Assembly (NCBI RefSeq): GCF_012910785.2 | Contig: NZ_WTVH02000009.1 | Location: 310,001 to 374,000 of the forward strand | Reading direction: 5' to 3' | Origin: Aromatoleum buckelii | GTDB taxonomy: Bacteria > Pseudomonadota > Gammaproteobacteria > Burkholderiales > Rhodocyclaceae | Length of the DNA stretch: 64,000 bases | Part shown: piece after piece, positions 43,157 to 51,620 of the stretch | Layout of the letters: each line of letters begins with the position of its first letter | Numbering within the stretch: the first letter of the stretch is position 1 | Notes under the pieces: model-generated | What the model saw: only the letters and a program-made list of their open reading frames with translations | Told to the model about the DNA's origin: nothing | The model's database searches: none | Program-made: the position numbers and the translations under genes

Positions 43157-44986
43157 ATGAGGGCGTTCCACATTTCAACGGCGCGCGACGTCGAGCGCAT
43201 CGCCGCCGAACCGTATGAGCATTTCATGCGTCACGGCAGCGTATTCGAGGCTCTGGCGGACTCGGCGAAGCAGCATTCGGACCGCAACGCGCTGACCTTC
43301 ATCAGCGTCCCGGATCCCGAAGTGCCGGCCCGCAGATGGACCTATGCGGAACTCGTGACAGAGATCAGGCGGACCGCGAACCTCTTCCACACGCTCGCCG
43401 CAGGGGAGGAGCCGCGCATCGCGATGCTGCTTCCACCCATTCCGGAGGCGTACTTCGCGTTATGGGGAGGCGAGACGGCCGGCGTGGTGTGTCCGATCAA
43501 CTACCTGCTGAATGCCGAACACATCGGCGAGCTGATCCGTGCGGCGCAAGCGAACATCCTCGTGACGCTCGGGCCCAACCCCGACCTCGACATCTGGTCG
43601 CGCGTGCCGCGATTGCTTGCGGAGTGCCCGGGTTTGCGCCAGGTGCTGGCGGTGGGGGGAGGACCGGGCGCCGTCGATCTCGCCCACGAAGTCGCCTCGA
43701 TGCCGGGCAATGCGCTCATGTTCGAGCGTCAGGTCGGGTCGACAACGCTTGCGGCCCTGTTTCATACCGGTGGCACCACCGGCGCCCCGAAGCTTGCCCA
43801 GCACACCCATGGCAACCAGCTTCATGCGGCTTGGGGCGCGGCGCAGATGTATGCCATGACCGAGCGTGACGTCATGCTGAACGGCTTCCCGTTGTTCCAT
43901 GTCGCCGGAGCGTTCGTATACGGCCTGTCAACGCTGCTGTCCGGCGGCGAAGTCGTGCTGCCCACGCTGCTCGGCATGCGCAACACCGGCTTCGTCGAGC
44001 GCTACTGGACCTTTGTCGAGCGCCACCGCGTCAGTTTGCTCGCGGCGGTTCCGACGGTCATCGCGTCGCTCATGAACACGGATCCGGGCGCGGCTAGCCT
44101 GGACAGCGTCCGTGCACTGCTCACGGGCGGGTCGCCGCTGCCGACCGAACTCGCCACGGCTTTCGAGCGACGCTTCGGCCTACCGGTCAGGAACATTCTC
44201 GGCATGACCGAGTGCGCTGGCGTTATCAGCATCGAGCCGTTTCATGCGCCGCGTACGCCCGGATCCTGCGGCTTGCCTTTGCCCTTCACCGAAGTCCGGG
44301 CGGTGGCCGACGACGGGCGAGCCTGCGTTGCAGACGAAACGGGCATTCTTCGCGTGCGGGGACCGAACGTCGGCCCCGGCTACACCGATGCGCGGCGTAA
44401 CACGGGCACCTTCACCGAAGACGGCTGGCTGATTACCGGCGATATCGGTCATGTCGATGCCGAAGGGCGCGTCTTCGTCACGGGCCGAGCCAAGGATGTG
44501 ATCATCCGCAGCAGCCACAACATCGACCCGTGCGTGATCGAGGATGCGTTGTTGAGGCACCCCGACGTCCTGATGGCCGCAGCGGTCGGCGAACCTGACG
44601 AATATGCGGGGGAAATGCCGGTGGCTTTCGTGTCACTCAAGCCCGGGGCAAAGGTCGACGCCGCGGCGCTGGCCGCTTTCATCGAACAGCACATACCCGA
44701 GCGGCCGGCTTTTCCGCGGCGCATCGACATCATCCCCGCCATCCCGGTCACCGCAATCGGCAAGGTGTACAAGCCGGCGCTGCGCGCGCTGGCGACCGAA
44801 CGGGTAATCCAGGATCGGCTGGCCGATGCAGGACTCGGCGGCAAGGTCGAGGCGATGGCCGTGGAAACCCCGTCGGGGCCCGCAATACGATTCGTGATTG
44901 CGGACAAGGCGTCGCGGCCCGAGCTCGAAGCGCGCGTACGCGAGCTCCTGCGGCCCTACGCAGTTCCTTTTGATTTCCAGGATTAG
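43157..44986 (+). CDS. AMP-forming acyl-CoA synthetase
   Basis: A 609-residue member of the adenylate-forming superfamily that activates a carboxylic acid to its CoA thioester. The P-loop-like motif LFHTGGTTGAPKLAQHTH, the A5-type motif GMTECAG, the GWLITGDIGHVD block and the C-terminal lysine in VTAIGKVYKPAL are present. The ATG lies 2 bp after the previous stop. Substrate unknown; the context suggests the ligand of the upstream binding protein. The C-terminal ~70 residues extend past the usual end of the family. Confidence 0.9.
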   Translation: MRAFHISTARDVERIAAEPYEHFMRHGSVFEALADSAKQHSDRNALTFISVPDPEVPARRWTYAELVTEIRRTANLFHTLAAGEEPRIAMLLPPIPEAYFALWGGETAGVVCPINYLLNAEHIGELIRAAQANILVTLGPNPDLDIWSRVPRLLAECPGLRQVLAVGGGPGAVDLAHEVASMPGNALMFERQVGSTTLAALFHTGGTTGAPKLAQHTHGNQLHAAWGAAQMYAMTERDVMLNGFPLFHVAGAFVYGLSTLLSGGEVVLPTLLGMRNTGFVERYWTFVERHRVSLLAAVPTVIASLMNTDPGAASLDSVRALLTGGSPLPTELATAFERRFGLPVRNILGMTECAGVISIEPFHAPRTPGSCGLPLPFTEVRAVADDGRACVADETGILRVRGPNVGPGYTDARRNTGTFTEDGWLITGDIGHVDAEGRVFVTGRAKDVIIRSSHNIDPCVIEDALLRHPDVLMAAAVGEPDEYAGEMPVAFVSLKPGAKVDAAALAAFIEQHIPERPAFPRRIDIIPAIPVTAIGKVYKPALRALATERVIQDRLADAGLGGKVEAMAVETPSGPAIRFVIADKASRPELEARVRELLRPYAVPFDFQD

Positions 44987-45037
44987 CGCACAGGTCGCGA
45001 TGGATACGCCTGTGCCTCCAAACAAGTGGATGGCCAA

Positions 45038-45847
45038 ATGACTCTTCCGATCACGTTCCAGTGCCACGGCGCGATTGCCACGATCACCTTGAACGCGCCG
45101 CAAACCCGTAACGCGCTCACGCCCGAGATGCTCTGTCGCCTGTGTGATGCAGTGAAGGCATTCGCGAGCGATCCTGCGCTGCGTGTAGCAATCATCACCG
45201 GTAGCGGCGACCGCGCTTTTTGTGCCGGAGGCGACTTGGGACGGACGATCCCGCTTTTGAGCGGAGATCGCACTCCCGAGGACGAATGGGACCATCGGCT
45301 GCTATCGGATCCCGAGATCCTTGCGGCGTCGGGCTTGCGCGAATATCCACTGCATAAACCGGTGATCTCCGCAATCAATGGCGCATGCATGGCAGCGGGG
45401 TTCGAGCTGGTGCTCGGGACGGATTTGCGCATCGCCGCCGAACACGCAACCTTTGCGCTGCCCGAAGTAAAGCGGGCGGTGATCCCGTTTGCGGGATCGA
45501 TGGTCCGTTTGCCGCGGCAGGTATCGTACTGCCATGCGATGGAGATCATGCTCACGGGCGACGCGCTCACGGCCGACGAGGCATATCGCATCGGGCTGGT
45601 GAATCGAGTCGTGCCTGCGTCGCAGGTCATGCCAGAAGCGCTTGCGCTGGCCGAGCGAATCGCGAAAAACGGGCCTCTCGCAGTGCAGGCCGTCAAGCGC
45701 ACGGTGGTCGAGTCCAGCGGGCTGCCGCTCAGCGAGGGGTATCGCCTCGAGGACGAGAGCAAGCGAAGCGTGTTGTCGAGCGAAGATGCCCGTGAAGGCC
45801 CGCGCGCTTTCCTGGAAAAACGCGAACCGCATTTTCACGGACGTTGA
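45038..45847 (+). CDS. Enoyl-CoA hydratase/isomerase family protein
   Basis: A 269-residue crotonase-fold enzyme. The oxyanion-hole segment AFCAGGDLG and the glutamates of GFELVLG and ALPEVKRAV are at the positions of the two catalytic glutamates of true hydratases. A GTG at 45026 is an alternative start. It follows the acyl-CoA synthetase gene by 51 bp. It probably hydrates an unsaturated acyl-CoA made from the same substrate. It could in principle serve 3-methylglutaconyl-CoA in the leucine pathway, but it is far from those genes. Confidence 0.9.
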   Translation: MTLPITFQCHGAIATITLNAPQTRNALTPEMLCRLCDAVKAFASDPALRVAIITGSGDRAFCAGGDLGRTIPLLSGDRTPEDEWDHRLLSDPEILAASGLREYPLHKPVISAINGACMAAGFELVLGTDLRIAAEHATFALPEVKRAVIPFAGSMVRLPRQVSYCHAMEIMLTGDALTADEAYRIGLVNRVVPASQVMPEALALAERIAKNGPLAVQAVKRTVVESSGLPLSEGYRLEDESKRSVLSSEDAREGPRAFLEKREPHFHGR

Positions 45848-45882
45848 GTTGTCGAGCGGGGCCGGGGGCGAAACCCCCGCGC

Positions 45883-46434
45883 CTACGCCCAGCCGAGCGC
45901 GCCGGCCACCGCGCCGAGGGCGATCAGCCAGATCGGCGCGAGGCGCGTGCGCAGCATCGCGACCACCGTCGCTGCGATCAGCACGATGCCGCCGACGCGG
46001 TGGGCCGGTTCGCGCACGAAAGGCAGCGCGAGCACCCAGCCGGACGAGAACATCAGCCCGACCGTGACCGGCGCGAGTCCGGCGGTGAACGCGCGCACCG
46101 CCGGCGTGTCGCGGCGCCGGCTGCCCCAGCGGCTGACGCTGAGCGACAGCAGCGTCGACGGCAGCAGGATGCCGACGAACGCAGCAGCTGCTCCGAGCAG
46201 ACCCGCCACCTGGAAGCCGAGCACCGGCACGAACAGCACGTTCGGCCCCGGCGCGGCCTGCGCGAGCGCGATCGCGGTCGTGAAGTCCGCGTCGGTGAGC
46301 CAGCCGCGATCGTGCACGAGCAGGCGATGCATCTCCGGCGCCGTTGACATCGCGCCGCCGATCGACAGCAGCGACAGCGTCAGGAAGTGCAGGAAGAACT
46401 CCGGCAGGTCGGACAGCATGAAGGCCGTCGTCAT
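45883..46434 (-). CDS. Chromate transporter-family half protein (second subunit)
   Basis: A 183-residue single-domain ChrA (CHR family) protein with about six hydrophobic segments. The signature SIGGAMSTAPEMHRLLVHDRGWLTDADFTTAIALAQAAPGPN is complete. The ATG overlaps the stop of the preceding half (ATGA), so the two short ChrA proteins are made together and should form a heterodimer. Function may be chromate or sulfate export, or unknown anion transport. Confidence 0.85.
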   Translation of the reverse strand: MTTAFMLSDLPEFFLHFLTLSLLSIGGAMSTAPEMHRLLVHDRGWLTDADFTTAIALAQAAPGPNVLFVPVLGFQVAGLLGAAAAFVGILLPSTLLSLSVSRWGSRRRDTPAVRAFTAGLAPVTVGLMFSSGWVLALPFVREPAHRVGGIVLIAATVVAMLRTRLAPIWLIALGAVAGALGWA

Positions 46435-47036
46435 GGCTGCCGCTCCTGCCGCGCGATGCACCAGCGGGCGAGCCCCCAGGCGAAGACGCCGAACCCGATC
46501 ACGACCCATGCCAGCGGCACGCGCAACACCGCGACGGCAACAAGCGTCGTCAGGCCGAGCAGCGTGCACAGCACGACCCCCATCGGATTGCGCCGCAACG
46601 TGCCGAGCATCTTGAAGCCCATCGCCAGCATCAGCCCTGCGGCGACGGCACCCATGCCGCGCAATGCTCCGGCGACGACCGGGTAATCGGAAAGCCGGTT
46701 ATAGCTCGCAGCGAGCACCAGCACCAGCACCAGCGGTGCAAGCAGCATGCCGCCGATCGCCGCTAGTGCGCCGCGCCAGCCGAAGAAGCGGTCGCCGAGC
46801 ATCAGCGACAGATTGACGACGTTCGGGCCCGGCAGCAGCTGCGCGAGCGAATACGCGGCGATGAATTCCTCGCGCGTCAGCCAGCCGCGGCGATCGACGA
46901 GTTCGCGCTGGGCGACCGCCAGCACGCCGCCGAAGCCCTGCAGCGCGAGCACGGTGAAAGCGATGAACAGATCGAGCGGCGAGCGCGGACCGGGACCGGC
47001 TGCAAGGGTCGCGATCGCGGGGGGCGGTGAAGTCAG
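46431..47036 (-). CDS. Chromate transporter-family half protein (first subunit), probable CTG start
   Basis: About 201 residues, the partner half of the split ChrA. The conserved beginning (SPLDLFIAFTVLALQGFGGVLAVAQRELVDRRGWLTREEF) extends well upstream of the only standard start, a GTG at 46952, which would cut through the first helix. The frame upstream has no ATG, GTG or TTG before a stop. A CTG at 47036 with GGAG six bases before it is the best candidate start. SLAQLLPGPNVVNLS is the second family signature. Confidence 0.75.
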   Translation of the reverse strand: MTSPPPAIATLAAGPGPRSPLDLFIAFTVLALQGFGGVLAVAQRELVDRRGWLTREEFIAAYSLAQLLPGPNVVNLSLMLGDRFFGWRGALAAIGGMLLAPLVLVLVLAASYNRLSDYPVVAGALRGMGAVAAGLMLAMGFKMLGTLRRNPMGVVLCTLLGLTTLVAVAVLRVPLAWVVIGFGVFAWGLARWCIARQERQP

Positions 47037-47142
47037 TTTGGGCTCCGGCAGTGGGGGTCGGCGAGGGAAGGCGGGAGCTTATCGCAAACGATGCTCCGGG
47101 GCGCGCCCCCGCCGCGCGATCCTCCCGCTGCGGCGCCGCCTT

Positions 47143-47790
47143 TCAGTCCGCTGCCTGCGCGCCCGGTTTGGTGCGAAACCGCTCGAGGCAGGCCACGACT
47201 TCGTCATCCTCGACCTGATCGAAGTTGCGATAGAACTGCCCGACGGCCATGAAATTCGCCGGCGTGTACAGGCACACGACTTCGTCGGCGTAAGGCTTCA
47301 CTTTTTCCACGCTCGCGGGCGCTCCGACCGGCACCGAGCAGATAAGCCGCTGCGGCCCCTTGCTGCGGACTGCGTGCAGCGCGGCGATCATCGTTGCGCC
47401 GGTCGCGAGCCCGTCATCGACGACGATGACGATGCGCCCGGCGGGATCGACCGGCGGATGTCGCGGCGAATACGAGCGGCGCCGTTCCTTCAGGCGCTCG
47501 AGCTGCCGCGCGCGCTCGCCCTCGAGGTAGTCCTCGCCGGCGGCATCGGGATCGGAGACGAACGACCAGCCGCTCTCGTCGATCGCCCCGACTGCGTATT
47601 CCGGCTGCCACGGCGCGCCGAGCTTGCGCACCAGCACGACGTCGAGGTCGGCCTGCAGCGCTTCGGCCAGGGCGGCGCCCATCGGCACGGCGCCGCGGGG
47701 AATCGCGAGAACCAGCGCGTGCTTCCCGCGCCACGTGTCCAGTGCGGCGGCGAGCTGGGCAGCCGCGTCCATTCGGTCTGCGAACTGCAT
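47143..47790 (-). CDS. Phosphoribosyltransferase-domain protein
   Basis: A 215-residue type I PRTase-fold protein. The PRPP-binding motif is VIVVDDGLATGATM, and LAIPRGAVPMGAALAEAL is the usual N-terminal block. Proteins of this kind are often of unknown substrate and sit near stress or polyphosphate genes. AAGGAGA precedes the ATG. It reads leftward and ends 106 bp before the chrA pair on the same strand. Confidence 0.87.
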   Translation of the reverse strand: MQFADRMDAAAQLAAALDTWRGKHALVLAIPRGAVPMGAALAEALQADLDVVLVRKLGAPWQPEYAVGAIDESGWSFVSDPDAAGEDYLEGERARQLERLKERRRSYSPRHPPVDPAGRIVIVVDDGLATGATMIAALHAVRSKGPQRLICSVPVGAPASVEKVKPYADEVVCLYTPANFMAVGQFYRNFDQVEDDEVVACLERFRTKPGAQAAD

Positions 47791-48025
47791 GATGTCTCCT
47801 TCGCGGCGCCCGTCCAGGCTCTCGGCCCATTGCCAGCGGCTGGGGGCGCGGTCGTCTCATGGAGGCGTCGACGCGCCTGCGGAGCGGAAGTTCGGCGATG
47901 AAAGGGAGGGTTTCGCTCGCCCTGCCGGCGTCGCGGCAGCACGAAATTTCGCCAGCTGCATCGCGCGAGACAGCCGCGCACAGCCCGTTGTACCTTCGGA
48001 CTTCCACTGCTGCCGGAGTCCCGCG

Positions 48026-48337
48026 ATGCATCTCGTCCAGATCCTGATCCCCGTCACCGACAACGACGGCCGGCGCTTCGAGCGGCGCACGTTCGAGCGC
48101 GTGCGCCGCGAGCTGATCGCGCGCTTCGGCGGGCTCACCGCATTCGTGCAGGCGCCCGCGCTCGGGCTATGGAAGGATGCGCAGAGCGGCACGACCGCGA
48201 AAGACGACATGATCCTCGTCGAAGTGATGGTCGAGGCATTCGACCGCGAGTGGTGGGTCGGCTACCGCGCGGAGCTCGAGCGCACGTTCCGCCAGGACGA
48301 AATCGTCGTGCGCGCGATCGTCTGCGAGCGGATCTGA
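48026..48337 (+). CDS. Conserved small hypothetical protein
   Basis: A 103-residue soluble protein (HLVQILIPVTDNDGRRF, FGGLTAFVQAPALGLW, DDMILVEVMVEAFDREWW). No signal or membrane segment. The alternating hydrophobic pattern suggests a small alpha/beta ferredoxin-like fold, but I do not recognise a function. GCCGGAG precedes the ATG. The 235 bp upstream (47791-48025) contains no gene I can see. Confidence 0.7.
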   Translation: MHLVQILIPVTDNDGRRFERRTFERVRRELIARFGGLTAFVQAPALGLWKDAQSGTTAKDDMILVEVMVEAFDREWWVGYRAELERTFRQDEIVVRAIVCERI

Positions 48338-48374
48338 CCAAGGCTGCGGGAATTTGCCGCGGGCGCGTGTCCGG

Positions 48375-48398
48375 CCCGCTCACTCGCCCGCTCACTCG
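48375..48398. repeat. Short tandem repeat at the end of the Rieske gene
   Basis: CCCGCTCACTCG occurs twice in tandem (48375-48386, 48387-48398) followed by a partial third unit. The stop codon of the FAD/Rieske gene lies inside it. Confidence 0.7.
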
Positions 48399-49936
48399 CC
48401 CGATGAGGCGTCCGCATCGAACTTGGCGAGCGGCTTCGCGGCCGGGCCGTGCAGCGGCCGGCCCTCGGTGTCGAAGCGCGAGCCATGGCATGGGCAATCC
48501 CACGAGTGCTCGACAGGGTTCCACGAAACGATGCAGCCCAGATGCGTGCATGCTGCGGAATGCACGTGCAGCGTTCCGTCGTCGTCGCGCGACACCGCCA
48601 GCTTGCGCGCGCCGTCCTGCACGATCGCTCCCTGGCCGGGTGCGACCGCGTCGAACGACGGTGCGTCGCCGCGCTTGAGCCAGTCGCCGTACTGCGCGAG
48701 CGTGTTCGCCTGCTCGCGCACGAATTCGCCGAGCCCGTGCGTCGGCTTGCGCGCGGGCTCGTAGAGCCAGGTCCACGGGTTGTCGCGTCCCATGATCAGG
48801 TCGGTGACGAGCATCGCGCCGGCAGTGCAGTGCGTCATGCCGTTGCCGGAGTCGCCGGTGATGATGTAGACGTTGCCGTCGCCGAGCGGGTTGCGCCCGA
48901 GATACGCGACGCCGTCGGCCGGCTCCATGACTTCGCCGGACCAGCGGTAGTCGACGGCGCCCGCCATCGGGAAGCGCTTGCGCACCCAGTCTTCGATGAT
49001 CCGGTAGCGGTCTTCCGGATGCTCTTCCTGGCCGACCTTGTGGTCGCAGCCGCCGACGATCAGGTAATCGTGATCGGCCTGCGGGTCGGGCGTCGCAATG
49101 CGCACGTAGTAGTACGGGTCGCCGTTGTCCCACAGCAGGATCCGCGGCACCGAGCCGCGCGGCACGCGCAGGCCGAGCACGTAGGTGCGATACGCGGACT
49201 GCTTCGTATGCATCACGACGCGGTCGTTGAACGGCGTGTTCGTCGCGACGACGACTGCGTCCGCGCGCACTTCGCCGGCGTCGGTGCGCACGACCTGCAA
49301 GTGGCGCTGCGCCTCGATGTCGAGCGCCCGCGTGTGCGTGTGGATCTGCCCGCCGCGCCGCACGATCGCCTCGGCGAGTCCGGCGAGGTAGCGCAGCGGG
49401 TGGAACTGCGCGAGGTTCGCAAAACGCACGCACTGCCCGGTGTCGAAGGCGAGGTCCGGCGCGCGCACGACTTCATCGACCGCAACGCCCGCGCGCAGCG
49501 CGGCGCCGAACTCCTCGTGGATGCCGGCGAGGCCCGACGTCGTCAGCGAGAACAGGTAGCCGTCGAGGCGCTCGAAATCGCAGTCGATGCGCTCGCTTTC
49601 GATGATCGCGCGGACTTTCTCGGTCGCCTGCACGAAGCTCTCCGCGACCACTTTCGCGCCGTCGGCGCCGAAGGCTTTTTCGATGTGGTGGTAGCGGTTG
49701 TCGGGCGGGAAGAAATGCGCCGTCGTGCGGCCGGTGTCGCCGGCGCCGAGCTCGGCCGCCTCGACGAGCACGACGCGCCGGCCTTCGAGCGCGAGCAGAT
49801 AAGCCGTCGTCAGCCCGGCGATGCCGCCGCCGATCACGCAGACGTCGGCGTGGACCGAGGTTGTAAGCGGCGTGAAGCGCGGCATCTCGGTGGTCGCCAT
49901 CCAGATCGAGCGGGAGCCGGGATAGGGGACAGACAT
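48392..49936 (-). CDS. FAD-dependent oxidoreductase with C-terminal Rieske domain
   Basis: A 514-residue protein. The N-terminal DAO-type FAD fold has VCVIGGGIAGLTTAYLLALEGRRVVLVEA near residue 32 and TGDSGNGMTHCTAGAM near the C-terminal side of that domain. The last ~90 residues are a Rieske [2Fe-2S] domain (CTHLGCIV, CPCHGSRF). AAGGAGG precedes the ATG. Such fusions are widespread but their substrate is unknown. A 12-bp tandem repeat covers the stop codon. Confidence 0.9.
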   Translation of the reverse strand: MSVPYPGSRSIWMATTEMPRFTPLTTSVHADVCVIGGGIAGLTTAYLLALEGRRVVLVEAAELGAGDTGRTTAHFFPPDNRYHHIEKAFGADGAKVVAESFVQATEKVRAIIESERIDCDFERLDGYLFSLTTSGLAGIHEEFGAALRAGVAVDEVVRAPDLAFDTGQCVRFANLAQFHPLRYLAGLAEAIVRRGGQIHTHTRALDIEAQRHLQVVRTDAGEVRADAVVVATNTPFNDRVVMHTKQSAYRTYVLGLRVPRGSVPRILLWDNGDPYYYVRIATPDPQADHDYLIVGGCDHKVGQEEHPEDRYRIIEDWVRKRFPMAGAVDYRWSGEVMEPADGVAYLGRNPLGDGNVYIITGDSGNGMTHCTAGAMLVTDLIMGRDNPWTWLYEPARKPTHGLGEFVREQANTLAQYGDWLKRGDAPSFDAVAPGQGAIVQDGARKLAVSRDDDGTLHVHSAACTHLGCIVSWNPVEHSWDCPCHGSRFDTEGRPLHGPAAKPLAKFDADASSGE

Positions 49937-50259
49937 CGTTCGCCTCCTTGTGCAGTCCGTAGCGCAACCGGTCCGGGCGGGCAGATGCCGCGGGCCGAGC
50001 GTTGCGTCGACTGGCGCGCGCCGCGCTAAGTTCGGCGACCGGTGGCCCGAAGACGCCGCGTCCTGCGGTCGGAAAGACGGGCCGGGAGCGGGGATCGCAT
50101 TCAACCCGTATAAGTCCTGCGGCATGACAGTTGCTCAATGGCATTCCCGCGGTTCAGCGTCTAGTGTTCGAACTGGCGTCCGGTCAGGTTTGGGCACCCT
50201 GTCCGGGGAGCCGGCACGAATCCGCTGGAGCTTTCGACGCAAAGTCAAAGGAGAAAGCG
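49937..50259. other. Divergent intergenic region, 323 bp
   Basis: This gap lies between the leftward FAD/Rieske gene and a rightward small gene. It should hold both promoters, but I could not find a convincing -35/-10 or sigma-54 element or a strong repeat. The only clear signal is the AAAGGAGAAAG ribosome site at its right end. Confidence 0.5.
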
Positions 50260-50421
50260 ATGAAAGGAAGACGCAGCCCGGTCGAGCACTTCCTCGACGA
50301 GCTGGGCGCGGCGGACGCCTATGCAGGCGTCGGCGTGCAGAGCATCGCCGCGCGGTCGGGACGTGACCTGCAGGCGTATCGGGGATCCGCGTGGCTCAGC
50401 TGCGCCCCGCACCGCGGGTGA
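50260..50421 (+). CDS. Small hypothetical protein (53 residues)
   Basis: A short gene with a very strong ribosome site (AAAGGAGAAAG, 5 bases before the ATG). The product (start MKGRRSPVEHFLDELGAADAY) is soluble with no known motif. Its stop is 4 bp before the next gene, suggesting coupled translation. The good ribosome site is the main reason to believe it. It could be a leader peptide rather than a functional protein. Confidence 0.5.
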   Translation: MKGRRSPVEHFLDELGAADAYAGVGVQSIAARSGRDLQAYRGSAWLSCAPHRG

Positions 50422-50425
50422 AGTG

Positions 50426-51028
50426 ATGGCCGACCTGCTCGACGAAGCCGAAGCGCACTTTCGCGCGCTGGAAAGCTATCGCGCGACGCTGCACTCGATC
50501 GGGCCCAACGGCGATCGGCAGGTGATGCGTTACTTCTATCGCAAACCCGGCTGGGTCCGGATCGACTGCGTCGAGCCGCATCGCGGCGCGGTGCTGATCT
50601 ACGACCCCGGGGCGCGGAAGGTGCGGCTGTGGACGTTCGGCCTCGGCTTTGGCTGGGGCTTCGGATTTATGCCCGCGCTGAGCCTCGCGCCCGACAATCC
50701 GCTGGTGCGCAGCCCACGCGGTCACACCGTCGATCGCTCCGACGTCGGCGCGCTGTTCGAGAATCTGCAGTCGCTGCGCGCCGGCGGTAGCTTCACGCCA
50801 CTCGGCGAGGGAGCGATCTCCGGGGAGCCGGCCGTCGGCTTCGAAGTCGCCGGCGCGGCCGGCCTCATCGTGGATGGAGCGCATCGCAACCGGGTGTGGC
50901 TTGCGCAGGACACGTTGTTTCCGCGGCGAGTCGAAAATTTCGACGAGGCGGACGATCTCGTTGAAATCGTCGACCTCATCGATGTCGAGCTCGACGTGGA
51001 TTTTCCCGAGCGGTTCTTTGCGCCGTGA
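50426..51028 (+). CDS. LolA/DUF1571-like hypothetical protein lacking a signal peptide
   Basis: A 200-residue protein. FRALESYRATLHSIGPNGDRQVMRYFYRKPGWVRIDC and GAVLIYDPGARKVRLWTFG resemble the beta-barrel half of LolA-like outer-membrane lipoprotein-binding proteins (DUF1571 type). Such proteins are normally exported, yet no signal sequence is visible from this ATG or in the open frame upstream. The stop overlaps the next gene's GTG. It lies between the 53-residue gene and an SRPBCC gene. Confidence 0.62.
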   Translation: MADLLDEAEAHFRALESYRATLHSIGPNGDRQVMRYFYRKPGWVRIDCVEPHRGAVLIYDPGARKVRLWTFGLGFGWGFGFMPALSLAPDNPLVRSPRGHTVDRSDVGALFENLQSLRAGGSFTPLGEGAISGEPAVGFEVAGAAGLIVDGAHRNRVWLAQDTLFPRRVENFDEADDLVEIVDLIDVELDVDFPERFFAP

Positions 51029-51552
51029 GAATGGACGAACCGCGGATGACTCATGCGCGCGAACGCGTGATCCGATACGACGTGACGACGTGGTGGCGAT
51101 TCGACGCGCCGGTCGAAGCGGTCTGGGACGCGATCGTCGACGCCGAGAACTGGCCCGTCTGGTGGTCCGGTATCGAGGAAGTCGTCACGCTTGCGCCCGG
51201 CGACGGGAGCGGAATTGGCGCGAGGCGCCGCTGCACCTGCCGCGGGCTGCTGCCGTTCCGCCTGACGATCGTCACCTGCGTCACGCGGGTCGAACCCTTG
51301 AGCCTGATCGAAGGGCGGGTCAGCGGCGAACTCGAAGGCGTCGGCCGCTGCCATCTCGTCCGCGACGCGCGTTTCACGACGGTGCGCTACGAGTGGCAGG
51401 TGCGCACGGTGCGCCGGTGGATGAACCGGCTCGGCCCGCTCGCGAAACCGATCTTCCGCTGGAACCACGTCGCGATGATGCACGCCGGCGGCGTCGGCCT
51501 CGCGCGTCACCTCGACAGCCGCGCTGTCCCGTGGACCGGCGGCTCCGCGTGA
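51025..51552 (+). CDS. SRPBCC/polyketide-cyclase-like protein
   Basis: A 175-residue protein with the START/Bet v1-like beginning VTTWWRFDAPVEAVWDAIVDAENWPVWWSGIEEVV. The fold forms a hydrophobic ligand pocket; the ligand is unknown. The GTG at 51025 overlaps the previous stop (GTGA); an ATG two codons on is an alternative. It completes a three-gene run with the 53-residue and LolA-like genes. Two lipid-binding-like products side by side hint at lipid handling. Confidence 0.78.
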   Translation: MRMDEPRMTHARERVIRYDVTTWWRFDAPVEAVWDAIVDAENWPVWWSGIEEVVTLAPGDGSGIGARRRCTCRGLLPFRLTIVTCVTRVEPLSLIEGRVSGELEGVGRCHLVRDARFTTVRYEWQVRTVRRWMNRLGPLAKPIFRWNHVAMMHAGGVGLARHLDSRAVPWTGGSA

Positions 51553-51620
51553 CCTCGATCCGGGAGCTTGTCGGTAGCATTTCGATACCCTCCCGGCGGC
51601 GCGGGCCGGCAACGCGTTCC

